In this document: piece after piece, positions 32,388-42,109 of the stretch
Position numbering within the stretch: the first letter of the stretch is position 1
Layout of the letters: the number at the start of each line of letters is the position of its first letter
From: Mucilaginibacter agri
GTDB taxonomy: Bacteria; Bacteroidota; Bacteroidia; Sphingobacteriales; Sphingobacteriaceae
Assembly (NCBI RefSeq): GCF_009928685.1
Contig: NZ_WWEO01000036.1
Span: 1 to 64,000, forward strand
Direction of reading: 5' to 3'
DNA length: 64,000 bases
Program-made: the position numbers and the translations under genes
Notes under the pieces: generated by a model
Database searches by the model: none
Told to the model about the DNA's origin: nothing
The model's input: only the letters and a program-made list of their open reading frames with translations

Positions 32388-34670
32388 CTATAGCGTTAGT
32401 TTAAAATCTGCTTCTTGCGTATCGCGCGAGTTCGATCCTACAAACACCTTGAAATCGCCAGGTTCGCTGGTAAATTTCATGTTGGCATCGTAAAATTTAA
32501 GGTCGTCGTTTGTTAAAGTAAACTTAATCTCTTTCGATTCGCCTTTTCGCAAAAATACTTTCTGGAAGTTTCTCAGCTGCTTCATTGGGCGGGTTACAGA
32601 ACCTACCACATCGCGAATGTACAGTTGCACCACTTCTTCGCCATCGTAACTACCGGTATTAGTAACGGTTACGCTTACGTTCAACTTATCGGTAGCTTTA
32701 ATGGTCTTTTTATCCAACACCGGTTGGGTATAGGTAAATGTAGTATAGCTTAAGCCATAACCGAACGGATAGAGTGGGTCGTTTGAAATATCCAGGTATT
32801 TTGAAGAGTATTTATTGTTTGGATCTGCCGGGCGACCGGTTTTTTTCATATCATAATAAAGCGGGATCTGCCCTACGCTGCGCGGGAAAGTAATGGTTAA
32901 CTTACCTGCAGGATTGTAGTTACCAAACAGTACATCGGCAATAGCATTACCTGCTTCGGTACCTGCAAACCAGGTTTCGAGTATAGCCGGGAAATGCGCG
33001 TCCTCCCAGGTTAGCGTTAAGGGCCGGCCGTTCATCAATACTAAAACTACTGGTTTACCCAATGTATATATTTCCCGCATCAGGCGTTGCTGACTTTCCG
33101 GGATGCTGATGTCAGAGCGGCTGGCAGCTTCACCCGTCATGCCTTGTGACTCGCCTACTGCCAATACAATTACATCGGATTTACGGGCTGCATCCATGGC
33201 CTGTTTTAACAAAGCCTCCGGATCATCGTTAACCAACTCACCGCCCTGGCTGTTCATTTGGGCTACAATAGATTTGTCATCGCTGAAGTTTGCGCCTTTA
33301 GCATAGTTAACTTCTACGCCCGAACCCGCTACCGCCTTAATACCGTCTAATAAGGTAACTGATTTATGCCAGTCGCCCGCACCAGACCAATTACCGATCA
33401 TATCTCTCTGATCATTAGCCAACGGCCCGATCAGCGCAATTGAACCCGATTTTTTCAATGGCAATACTTGCTGATAATTTTTTAACAACACCATTGATTT
33501 GCGTGCAATATCGCGGGCTGCGTCTAAATTGGCAGCGCTCATGATCTCGGTTTTAGCACGGTCTTCATTGCAATATTTGTAAGGGTCTGCAAACAAGCCC
33601 AGTTTGTACTTGGCTTCTAATACACGGCGCACAGCTTCATCAATAGTTTGCACTTTCACCTTGCCCTCGCCTACTGATTGCTTTAAGTATTTGGCAAACA
33701 CCGAACCCTGCATATCCATATCGATGCCTGCGTTAATGGCGGCTTCGCCGGCTTCTTTTTCGTTGGCTACGTTACCGTGGTTCACCATTTCGTTAATGGC
33801 GGTATAGTCGGTAACTACAAAACCGTCGTATTTCCATTGTTTTTTAAGCACATCGGTAACCAGCCATTTGTTGGCGGTTGAAGGCACACCTGCAATTTCA
33901 TTAAACGAGGTCATAAAACTGCCTACACCCGCATCTACCGTTGCTTTAAACGGCGGCAAAATAGTTTCCCATAAGGTACGCTGACTAACATCAACCACGT
34001 TGTAATCGCGGCCGCCTTGTATAAAACCATAACCGGCAAAGTGCTTGGTACAGGCCATAACGGTAGTGCCATCAAAGCTCGCTCCCTGAAAACCTTTTAC
34101 GCGGGCTTTGGCAATCTGGCTGCCCAGCCAAACATCTTCGCCAGCGCCTTCGGCAATACGTCCCCAGCGTGGATCACGGGCTATGTCAACCATTGGGGCA
34201 AATGTCCAGTGCAAGCCATCTGCCGATGCCTCTGCCGCGGCAATATGCGCGCTCTTTTCCATGGCAGCCAAATCCCAGCTCGAGCTTTCGCCAAGTGGAA
34301 TAGGAAATATCGTTTTGTGACCATGGATTACATCGTACCCAAAAATAAGCGGGATATGCAAACGGGTATTCTTAACGGCCATCTCTTGCAACTGGCGGGT
34401 ATAGGCCGGCGTGTAGGCATTAAATATGGAGCCTACCATCCCTTTTTGGATATCTTCTTTGTAACCCGCGCGGATACTTGGGCCGGTTAGGGCCATATCG
34501 CTGGTGTACTGGGTAAGCTGACCTATCTTTTCATCCAGCGTCATTTTTTGCATCAGGCTGCTCACAAACTGATCCATTTTGCTTTGCGGGGCGGCCTTTT
34601 TGGGTTGAGCAAAGCCGCTAAGGGTAATCGCCGTTGCAACAAGTGCACAGCTGATTTTTCTGTAGTACAT
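32388..34670 (-). CDS. GH3 family beta-glucosidase (BglX-like)
   Basis: A 760-residue secreted glycoside hydrolase with signal peptide (ALVATAITLSGFAQ). The (alpha/beta)8 domain carries the nucleophile aspartate in GFVVTDYTAINE. The second domain has AVGESQGMTGEAASRSDISIP, where the acid/base is expected, and a C-terminal fibronectin type III-like domain begins near LDISNDPLYPFGYGLSYTTF. It follows GH144 by 18 bases in a SusC/SusD locus, so it probably removes glucose from oligosaccharides released by the endo-enzyme. Confidence 0.88.
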   Translation of the reverse strand: MYYRKISCALVATAITLSGFAQPKKAAPQSKMDQFVSSLMQKMTLDEKIGQLTQYTSDMALTGPSIRAGYKEDIQKGMVGSIFNAYTPAYTRQLQEMAVKNTRLHIPLIFGYDVIHGHKTIFPIPLGESSSWDLAAMEKSAHIAAAEASADGLHWTFAPMVDIARDPRWGRIAEGAGEDVWLGSQIAKARVKGFQGASFDGTTVMACTKHFAGYGFIQGGRDYNVVDVSQRTLWETILPPFKATVDAGVGSFMTSFNEIAGVPSTANKWLVTDVLKKQWKYDGFVVTDYTAINEMVNHGNVANEKEAGEAAINAGIDMDMQGSVFAKYLKQSVGEGKVKVQTIDEAVRRVLEAKYKLGLFADPYKYCNEDRAKTEIMSAANLDAARDIARKSMVLLKNYQQVLPLKKSGSIALIGPLANDQRDMIGNWSGAGDWHKSVTLLDGIKAVAGSGVEVNYAKGANFSDDKSIVAQMNSQGGELVNDDPEALLKQAMDAARKSDVIVLAVGESQGMTGEAASRSDISIPESQQRLMREIYTLGKPVVLVLMNGRPLTLTWEDAHFPAILETWFAGTEAGNAIADVLFGNYNPAGKLTITFPRSVGQIPLYYDMKKTGRPADPNNKYSSKYLDISNDPLYPFGYGLSYTTFTYTQPVLDKKTIKATDKLNVSVTVTNTGSYDGEEVVQLYIRDVVGSVTRPMKQLRNFQKVFLRKGESKEIKFTLTNDDLKFYDANMKFTSEPGDFKVFVGSNSRDTQEADFKLTL

Positions 34671-34688
34671 GGTTTTAATTTAAGGCGT

Positions 34689-36047
34689 TTATTGGTTGAT
34701 ATGGTATGTGCTGCTCTGAAAATCGAGTTTCTTTAAACCCTGCTGAACTTCGGGACAGCTCATAAATAAGTTCCAGATCAGGCCACTGCGATAATTTTCG
34801 ATCATCACAACGATTGGCCCCTGATCGATTGCAAGATACGATTTTGCATACCAATTTTTACTCTCATTAAATGCGTCAGTAAAACCGTATTCGCCCCATA
34901 TTTTATCACCCAAATCATAGTAAAAATGGCGCAATGCTTTCATCGAATATTCGGGGGTATAAGGCATGGCCGAAAGTGCTGCCGTCGGTGTAATTACCCC
35001 CAGATCATTAGTAGGCGAATGCGCGTTATAGCCTTCATGATTATCGCTTGCCGTAAGTCCCCAGCAATCTTGCCCGTAGCCTTTAAACTTCTTGGGATTA
35101 TCCACACAATAATCATGATTGATAAGTGTATGGTTTAGGTTCTGTTCCCAATAATCTGCATAGCGATCTTTCAACCCTTTAGGGTTTAAGCCCAAAAATG
35201 AGTAATGGGTATAAAACAATGGGCCGCCATAGTCAAAGCCCAATGGCAGCACATGACCATAAAAAGTTTTCCCATTTTTAAAGAAATCGCTCTGGGCCCA
35301 GCCCCGATGATAAACTTCGGGGTTAACCGGGTAACGCTCGCCAGATGCAGCCAACACGTAAGTAATTAAACACTCATTAAATCCGCGTAGCGGGAAATTC
35401 ATAGCCCAGCCATTGTTTGGCGACCAATGCCAGTACAGCACATCCCTACCATCGCGGGTAAACCAGTTCCATTCTATCTCGCCCCACATCCAGTTAATCA
35501 CATCGCGTATATGGCGTTCTTTATCGTTATCTGCATTATAATATTGGCGTGCGCACAACAAGCCCTGAAATAGAAAAGACGATTCTACCAAATCGGCACC
35601 ATCATCTTTACGACTAAAGCGAATTACCTTACCGGTTGCCCCATCCATCCAATGAGGGAACACACCGTGGAAGGAATCAGCCTTATACAGGAAATCAACG
35701 ATCTTCAGCATACGGTCAACTGCCTGGTCGTGGCTTATCCATTTGCGTTTGTCGGCCACAATCATTGCCATTATCCCAAAACCCGAGCCCCCGGTGGTTA
35801 CCACTTCGTTGCCATAATTATAGGCTACGTTGCTGCGCTCGCGGGCGAGGCCGCTTATGGGGTGACCAAAATCCCAAAAGTAGCGGAACGTCTGGCGTTG
35901 AACTACATCGAGCAGCGCGCTGTCCGACAATCCTTTAATAATCCCTACCGGCTTAATAACTTCTGCATTTGCAGTAGCTTGTTTCTTTTGTGCTACGGCC
36001 CCTAAAACAACCGCGAGCAGGGCGAGGGTTGTAAATATCTTCTTCAT
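34689..36047 (-). CDS. GH144-like glucoamylase-fold protein, probable endo-beta-1,2-glucanase
   Basis: A 452-residue protein with signal peptide (MKKIFTTLALLAVVLGAVAQ). The glycoamylase-like core reads TFRYFWDFGHPISGLARERSN, SGFGIMAMIVADKRKWISHDQAV, a repeated hydrophobic pattern and WGLTASDNHEGYNAHSP. GH144 contains endo-beta-1,2-glucanases, first described in Chitinophaga. The assignment rests on remembered family pattern. It lies 72 bases after SusD and 18 before GH3, in the order expected for a polysaccharide utilisation locus. Alternative: another glucan-active enzyme of the same fold. Confidence 0.75.
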   Translation of the reverse strand: MKKIFTTLALLAVVLGAVAQKKQATANAEVIKPVGIIKGLSDSALLDVVQRQTFRYFWDFGHPISGLARERSNVAYNYGNEVVTTGGSGFGIMAMIVADKRKWISHDQAVDRMLKIVDFLYKADSFHGVFPHWMDGATGKVIRFSRKDDGADLVESSFLFQGLLCARQYYNADNDKERHIRDVINWMWGEIEWNWFTRDGRDVLYWHWSPNNGWAMNFPLRGFNECLITYVLAASGERYPVNPEVYHRGWAQSDFFKNGKTFYGHVLPLGFDYGGPLFYTHYSFLGLNPKGLKDRYADYWEQNLNHTLINHDYCVDNPKKFKGYGQDCWGLTASDNHEGYNAHSPTNDLGVITPTAALSAMPYTPEYSMKALRHFYYDLGDKIWGEYGFTDAFNESKNWYAKSYLAIDQGPIVVMIENYRSGLIWNLFMSCPEVQQGLKKLDFQSSTYHINQ

Positions 36048-36120
36048 CGCTTTTAAAATAGTAATCGCTTACATGCTCATTAATTTCTGCATGTAAGCGA
36101 TTTTAGTGTATGTGTGCTAA

Positions 36121-37665
36121 TTAATAGCCCGGATTTTGTGTAAGGCGGTTACCGCTCAAATCTATCTGTTGTTGCGGTATAGGAAACAGCGCATAGGTAG
36201 AACTCCAGGTCTTGCCGTGAGCAGTGAATGCTGCGGCCGCACGACCGGGTTGCACGGCATCCTGACGAACCAAATCAAAGAAGCGATCATGCTCTTCGGC
36301 CATTTCCATACGGTGTTCATGCCAGATAGATGCTAGATTGATACCCGCGGCAGGCATAGCAGGCAACCCAGCGCGTGTGCGCAACATGCCAATATCGGTA
36401 GTGGCATCGCCCACCTTACCCAGCTGGAACGCAGCTTCGGCATGGATTAACAGTACCTCGCCATAACGTAAAATACGAAGTTGTTTAGGCAGGTGATCGG
36501 TATTACCGCTACAGTTTCTTTCTTGCGTACGGCTGTGGTAGGCTTTGTAGCTATAGGTTGAGTTTTGTACCGAGTCCTGACTTGGGATACGGAAACCATC
36601 AAATAACCTTGTGCCAGTAGGTGTGATAAAAATAATGGTACCGGTTTTGCGTACGTCGTTGGCTTCGTATTCGTTAATTAAACTTGTAGACGGATTATTA
36701 AACCCAAACCCCAAATCCGACCACCCGAATTTACCTCCGGCACGCGGTCCTTGCGACACGGTATAAAGGTTTGGCCCCGAAGTACAATCCTGGTTAATAC
36801 CTGCCTGAATCTCAAATATCGATTCGGCATTATTAATACCGCCGTCACCGTTTACAGCATTTTCTCTCCAGATTAATGAGTAATCTTTCACCAGACTGTA
36901 TTTGCCACTTGCTATAACAGCTTGCGACAGGTCATAAGCTTTTTGATAGTCTTTGCGATACAAGTAAACCTTGGCCTCTAAAGCCTGTGCAGCACCCTGG
37001 GTGGCGCGGCCAACATCAGTAGCGCCTTTAAGTGGCAGGTTGGCTACGGCAAAATCCAAATCGCTGATGATTAGTTTATAGATATCATCTACCGAGGCAC
37101 GGGTTTGGTATTTACTGTCATTGGCCTCGGCGGCAGTAGGTACGTGGTCTAACAAAGGTACACCACCAAAAAAGCGCACCATGTTAAAGTAAAACCAGGC
37201 ACGTAAAAACTGTGCTTCACCTAACAACCTGTTTTTAGTTGCGGCATCAAACTGCGCATTTTGCAATACCCCAATAGCCTGATTAGCCCGGGCTATGCCC
37301 TGGTAGTAACCACGCCAAACGTTGTTGATGGTACCGTTAGATGGCGTTGTTTGCAGATTATCAATCTGCAACGCGTCGCCGTAATCGGTAGGTGTACTGC
37401 CTTTGTCGGCATCGTCCGATGCAATGTCGGTCATGATTACGTATTGAAAACTTTCCACATCCGGGTCGAAACCACCGGCATAGAATATATTGTAGATACC
37501 CGTTACCAGGTTTGCTGCCTGGGCCGGATCTGATGCTATCTGGTCGGCCGTAATTTGTCCTTGCGGCGCAACATCGAGGTAATTTTTACAGGCATTAATA
37601 GATACCGCTACCAGCGTGATCACAATACCTAACGTCACAAATTTTATATTAAATATCTTTTTCAT
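36121..37665 (-). CDS. SusD/RagB family outer-membrane glycan-binding lipoprotein
   Basis: A 514-residue SusD-like protein. The signal peptide ends in lipobox AVSINAC (cysteine at residue 26), followed by KNYLDVAPQGQITADQ, the family opening. Helical TPR-like repeats (FLRAWFYFNMVRFFGGVPL, RASVDDIYKLIISDLDFA) and the C-terminal RILRYGEVLLIHAEAAFQ and EHRMEMAEEHDRFFDLVRQ are characteristic. It caps the SusC channel and binds oligosaccharide at the cell surface. It starts 11 bases after SusC. Confidence 0.95.
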   Translation of the reverse strand: MKKIFNIKFVTLGIVITLVAVSINACKNYLDVAPQGQITADQIASDPAQAANLVTGIYNIFYAGGFDPDVESFQYVIMTDIASDDADKGSTPTDYGDALQIDNLQTTPSNGTINNVWRGYYQGIARANQAIGVLQNAQFDAATKNRLLGEAQFLRAWFYFNMVRFFGGVPLLDHVPTAAEANDSKYQTRASVDDIYKLIISDLDFAVANLPLKGATDVGRATQGAAQALEAKVYLYRKDYQKAYDLSQAVIASGKYSLVKDYSLIWRENAVNGDGGINNAESIFEIQAGINQDCTSGPNLYTVSQGPRAGGKFGWSDLGFGFNNPSTSLINEYEANDVRKTGTIIFITPTGTRLFDGFRIPSQDSVQNSTYSYKAYHSRTQERNCSGNTDHLPKQLRILRYGEVLLIHAEAAFQLGKVGDATTDIGMLRTRAGLPAMPAAGINLASIWHEHRMEMAEEHDRFFDLVRQDAVQPGRAAAAFTAHGKTWSSTYALFPIPQQQIDLSGNRLTQNPGY

Positions 37666-37676
37666 CGCTTTAGCTA

Positions 37677-40600
37677 TTAGAATTGAACATTTACACCAAA
37701 TGAGAAAGTACGCACCACCGGGTAAACCGATTGGTCGATACCAGAGCCCAAAATACCTGCTGATGATACCACGTTAACCAACCCATTGGTGGTAGGCGTA
37801 GTAGGTGGAATCAACTCGGGCGATATGCCTTTGTAACCGGTAATAGTGAACAGGTTTTGTGAGGTTAAGAATACCCGCACTTTGGCTATGCCTACTTTTT
37901 TAACCATATCGGTAGGGAAAGTATATCCCAACGTAAGGTTGTTAAGCCTTAAAAAAGCACCTGATTCTATAAAGTAAGTTGACGGTGGTGTATTTGATGT
38001 AATTACGTTCGGATCTGAGGTCGATGGTCTTGATGTAGTAAATCGCGCATCTGCAAATTCCGACTCGATATTATCTCTCAGGTCGGCGCGGGCATTTCTG
38101 TTACCGTTATAGATCTTGTTGCCCCAGTTATAATAAAAATCGGCACCAAGATCAAAACTGGTGTATGTAAAACCGAAATTGAAACCTCCGTAATATTTAG
38201 GCTGGTACGAACCTGCGTAAATACGGTCGTTGGCATCAATTTTACCGTCGCCGTTGGTATCGGCATATCTTAAACCGCCTACGTGGTTGGCCTCACCAAG
38301 GTTGTTAGGCGGTGCAGCGCTAACTTCTGCCTGGTTCTGGAAAACGCCAATGGCATTCAATACATAGTAACTGGCTATAGGCTGGCCGTTATCAGTACGT
38401 GTTACATATTGGCCATTAATACCCCCACCGGTTAAATATTGTCCGCCGTTAAGCCCCGTAAGTTTATTATTATTTATACTGAAGTTAGCACCTGCGTAGT
38501 AGGAGAAATCTTTACCTATTTTGTCACTCCATTTCAAGCCAAATTCCCAGCCGCTGTTTTGGAAAGATGCTGCGTTGGTAGTATAAACCGCATCGCTGGA
38601 ACCAAGGATTGCCGGCAGCGGCACCTGAATTAGTGCGTCTTTCACCTTTTTCTTGTAATAATCTACCTCACCGGTTAATCGGTTGTTCAACACGGCATAT
38701 TCAAAACCCAAATCCAGCTGATCGGTAATTTCCCAATGCAGGTTAGGATCTTTGATCTGTTGAATGGCTGTACCTTCTGTTAATTGCCCACTGTAATAAT
38801 ATGGCAGGTTTGAGGTAGCCGTTACGATGTATAAACTCGAAGGGATGTTATCATTACCTAACTGGCCATAGCTACCACGAAGTTTTAAGTAATTAAAGAT
38901 CTTCTGATCCTTCATAAAATCCTCTTCGGATATTACCCAGCCCGCGCCTACGGTATAAAAGTTGCCCCACTTTTCTGAGAACTTGGAGCTACCGTCGCGT
39001 CTGAACGATCCGGAGATAAGGTACTTGCCACCATAGTCGTAATTAGCCCGGGCTATGAGCGATTGGCGGGTGTACTTATCGCCATTATTTGCGATTGCGG
39101 TAGATAAACTTGGATCGCCAAGATCGAGATACCATTGGTCTGATATCGGCGGCACATTTAGCCTCGTGCCATTAATATAACTGTACCTGAATTTTTCACT
39201 GGTGTAACCACCCAGTACAGTAACGTGGTGTTTGTCAAACCGTTTATCATACGTTAAAGTATTATCCCAGTTGTAATTGTAGGCATTATCTTGTTGGATA
39301 AATAGTGAACTATTATCCTGGCGCTGGTTACCGCCTCCTGTAGTGAAAGTCCCGGCATCGGCACCAAATTTATACAAGTAATTACGCTGATTGTCCCAAA
39401 CACCATCAACGTTAAAGGCGGTGTGGAATTTTAACGATTTAAGGATGTCATAATCCAAAGCTACATTGCCCTGTACCCTGTTAGCCCCTGTGTAATTATT
39501 AGCTTTATCCAGTTGCACCAGTGGGTTACCTACGTTGCCCCAGGCAGAGGTATTACCATATAAGCCGTTAGCGTCCTGCCCTATTACAATAGGTGCTGCC
39601 CGGTAAACGTTACCAAAAATACTAGAAGCGCTGATGGGATTCTCTACTGAACGGGTTAACGATAATTGCTCGGTAAACTTCAATTTCGAGGTGATATTGA
39701 CGTCGTTATTGGCCCGCAAGGTAAATCTGGAGAAATCATTGGTTTTGGTGATACCCTGATCGTCCAGATAACTGGCACTTACAAAGTAGGTATTGTTATC
39801 GCCACCGCCCGACAGGGAAATATTATGGTTCATGGTGAAGCCTTTTCTCAAAACCTCGTCATACCAATTTGTGGTACCCGGAAAGGTTAGCGGAGGGGCG
39901 TTGGCTGCCAGAGCCGATGGGTTAACATCTGTTTCGTAACCCAGATACTGGTCGCGGTTGACCATTTTAATAGTATTGGCCGCTTCGCGAAAACCGAAAT
40001 TGGCATCATACGCAATAACCGGCGGCCCTTTCTTACCTTTTTTGGTAGTGATAATAATAACACCATTGGCACCACGCACACCATAAATTGCGGCGGAGGC
40101 ATCTTTTAAAACGTCGATGCTTAGAATATCATTGTTGTTTATATTACGGATATCATTTGTTAAAACCCCATCTACAACATAAAGCGGGTTAGCACCGCCC
40201 AGTATAGACCCTGTACCACGGATCCGCACCTGGGGCGAAGAGTTAGGCTGACCAGATGACAGTACCTGCACACCCGAAACCTTACCCTGCAAAGCCTGTG
40301 TAGGTGTTTGCACCGGTTGCTTGGCCAGTTGTGCTCCACTTACATTACCGATAGAACCGGTAACATCGCGCTTGCGCTGCGTGCCATAACCAATTACAAC
40401 CACCTGCTGCAATTCGCGCGCCTGGGCAACCATTTTTACATCGAGGGGTTGTGCGGCAGGCTTCTCTTGTGATGCGTAACCAACGTAGGTGAACACCAAT
40501 GTGGCGTTAGCCGGCGCATTAATAGAAAATGCGCCATTAACATCGGTCTGCGTTCCATTGGTTGTGCCCTTAATAGTAACCGATACACCTATCAAGGTTT

Positions 40601-40712
40601 CGCCTGTGGCGGCGTCGGTTACCTTGCCTTTTATGGGAGTATTTTGGGCATAGCTGTTGAGCCCCAAAAACATAAAAAGCGCCATGAATAAAAAAGTAAA
40701 AGAATGTTTCAT
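37677..40712 (-). CDS. SusC/RagA family TonB-dependent receptor
   Basis: A 1011-residue outer-membrane transporter. Signal peptide (FLFMALFMFLGLNSYAQ); carboxypeptidase-regulatory-like domain (GKVTDAATGETLIGVSVTIKGT); TonB-box region and plug (VVVIGYGTQRKRDVTGSI, NPLYVVDGVLTNDI, ASAAIYGVRGANGVIIITTKKG), then a beta-barrel ending in an aromatic strand (VVRTFSFGVNVQF). It imports oligosaccharide with energy from TonB-ExbBD. It is the first gene of the locus. No SusR, hybrid two-component or sigma/anti-sigma regulator gene is adjacent. Confidence 0.96.
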   Translation of the reverse strand: MKHSFTFLFMALFMFLGLNSYAQNTPIKGKVTDAATGETLIGVSVTIKGTTNGTQTDVNGAFSINAPANATLVFTYVGYASQEKPAAQPLDVKMVAQARELQQVVVIGYGTQRKRDVTGSIGNVSGAQLAKQPVQTPTQALQGKVSGVQVLSSGQPNSSPQVRIRGTGSILGGANPLYVVDGVLTNDIRNINNNDILSIDVLKDASAAIYGVRGANGVIIITTKKGKKGPPVIAYDANFGFREAANTIKMVNRDQYLGYETDVNPSALAANAPPLTFPGTTNWYDEVLRKGFTMNHNISLSGGGDNNTYFVSASYLDDQGITKTNDFSRFTLRANNDVNITSKLKFTEQLSLTRSVENPISASSIFGNVYRAAPIVIGQDANGLYGNTSAWGNVGNPLVQLDKANNYTGANRVQGNVALDYDILKSLKFHTAFNVDGVWDNQRNYLYKFGADAGTFTTGGGNQRQDNSSLFIQQDNAYNYNWDNTLTYDKRFDKHHVTVLGGYTSEKFRYSYINGTRLNVPPISDQWYLDLGDPSLSTAIANNGDKYTRQSLIARANYDYGGKYLISGSFRRDGSSKFSEKWGNFYTVGAGWVISEEDFMKDQKIFNYLKLRGSYGQLGNDNIPSSLYIVTATSNLPYYYSGQLTEGTAIQQIKDPNLHWEITDQLDLGFEYAVLNNRLTGEVDYYKKKVKDALIQVPLPAILGSSDAVYTTNAASFQNSGWEFGLKWSDKIGKDFSYYAGANFSINNNKLTGLNGGQYLTGGGINGQYVTRTDNGQPIASYYVLNAIGVFQNQAEVSAAPPNNLGEANHVGGLRYADTNGDGKIDANDRIYAGSYQPKYYGGFNFGFTYTSFDLGADFYYNWGNKIYNGNRNARADLRDNIESEFADARFTTSRPSTSDPNVITSNTPPSTYFIESGAFLRLNNLTLGYTFPTDMVKKVGIAKVRVFLTSQNLFTITGYKGISPELIPPTTPTTNGLVNVVSSAGILGSGIDQSVYPVVRTFSFGVNVQF

Positions 40713-40881
40713 AGTAATACACGTTTAAGTAAAAAAACCTGACGGCATTAAAAAAGAAATAGACGTAGCGAGGCGGGGTATTAAATAGCTAACAAGAGCC
40801 ATCAGTAATTAGGGAAACAGCAATTTGAGGGGAATGTTTAGGTTATTTTTTGTGAAAATTTCAAAATTACCGTTATACGAC

Positions 40882-40910
40882 AAAAGCCTGTCGTGAATTG
40901 ACAGGCTTTT
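40882..40910 (-). terminator. Terminator after trhO
   Basis: AAAAGCCTGTC pairs perfectly with GACAGGCTTTT around a 7-base loop; the minus-strand 3' side runs into TTTTG. It separates trhO from susC. Confidence 0.8.
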
Positions 40911-40939
40911 ATTTATCGGTATAAATTATTGCGTATTTC

Positions 40940-41896
40940 TTATTCAGCAAGCTGAACTTTTGCTTTTTTGGGAGCTACCGGTTGCGGCACTTTTACGTAG
41001 TAGCCGGTGCCATCGTATTCTCGCTTGCGAGGATGCGTTTGGCAGGCCTCACTGCAGCAACCATCAAGCGTGGTTCCGCACTCATCACATTGGGTAAAAT
41101 GCTCGTTGCACTCGGGATTAGCGCAATTGATCATTTTTTCGGTATGCTTACCGCAGTTGTAGCAAACAGAAACGGTAACCGGGTTAACCGAATTTACATC
41201 AACAGATAAACGGTTATCAAACACATAGCATTTGCCTTCGAAATCTTCGCCGCCTGCTTCTTTACCGTATTTAATAATACCGCCGTGTAACTGGTAAACA
41301 TCTTTAAAACCTTCATGCAGTAACAAGGCTGAAGCTTTTTCGCACTTAATCCCACCGGTGCAATAAGTCAGGATCTTTTTATCCTTGTATTGTGCGAGTG
41401 CATTTATTTGCGCCGGGAAATCGCGGAAATTATCGATATCTAAAGTAACCGCGTTTTTGAAACGGCCTAGAGAGTGTTCATAATTAGAGCGCACGTCTAA
41501 GATCACTACATCCTCGTCATCCTTCATTGCCAAAAAATCTTTCGGCTCCAAATGCTTACCTGTTTGTACCTGCGGGTTAATCATGTTAGGATCACGTAAG
41601 CCAGAGTGCACAATTTCGCTTTTGTAGCGCACATGCATTTTCACAAACGAAGGCTGGTCTACATCATCAATTTTAAACTCGGTTTTGGCAAAGCGCTCGT
41701 CAGCATGCACAGCAGTCATATAGGCTTCGCAAGCTTCTTTAACGCCCGATACGGTACCGTTAAGGCCTTCGTCGGCAACAATAATACGGCCGGTTAAGCC
41801 CAGGCTTTTACAAAATTTAAGATGGTCTGCGGCAAATTGCTCCGCCTCTGCTATTGTTGAATAACAATAGTATAGTAGTGTTTGGTATTGTGTCAT
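40940..41896 (-). CDS. trhO: tRNA uridine(34) hydroxylase TrhO (rhodanese family)
   Basis: A 318-residue protein. An N-terminal acylphosphatase-like domain (GRIIVADEGLNGTVSG) is followed by a rhodanese domain (about 122-220) with active-site cysteine C179 in YCTGGIKCEKAS. A zinc-ribbon-like cysteine tail (CYNCGKHTEKMINCANPECNEHFTQCDECG) ends the protein. TrhO hydroxylates U34 of certain tRNAs in an oxygen-dependent way, which leads to 5-methoxy or oxyacetic uridine. Length is as in the family, with a longer C-terminal tail. Confidence 0.88.
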   Translation of the reverse strand: MTQYQTLLYYCYSTIAEAEQFAADHLKFCKSLGLTGRIIVADEGLNGTVSGVKEACEAYMTAVHADERFAKTEFKIDDVDQPSFVKMHVRYKSEIVHSGLRDPNMINPQVQTGKHLEPKDFLAMKDDEDVVILDVRSNYEHSLGRFKNAVTLDIDNFRDFPAQINALAQYKDKKILTYCTGGIKCEKASALLLHEGFKDVYQLHGGIIKYGKEAGGEDFEGKCYVFDNRLSVDVNSVNPVTVSVCYNCGKHTEKMINCANPECNEHFTQCDECGTTLDGCCSEACQTHPRKREYDGTGYYVKVPQPVAPKKAKVQLAE

Positions 41897-42109
41897 TACT
41901 TACATTGATGCTGCTGCAAACAGCGTTAAATGAGGCGCAAATTTAAGAAAAAAGTCTGAAAATCGGAAAGATCGGATGTGTGACAGTTTTGAATGGCTGT
42001 TCCGAGTAACCATACTTAACTTAATCTGTAATTGCATGCAACGTAAATCCGTTTCAATCTGTCATACAAATAATTACTATCTTTCATTACTATCAGTTTC
42101 ATAAAAACT

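Noticed and set aside
35098..35106. Perfect DnaA box TTATCCACA
   Set aside because: Single copy inside the GH144 coding region with no AT-rich or box cluster nearby; expected by chance.
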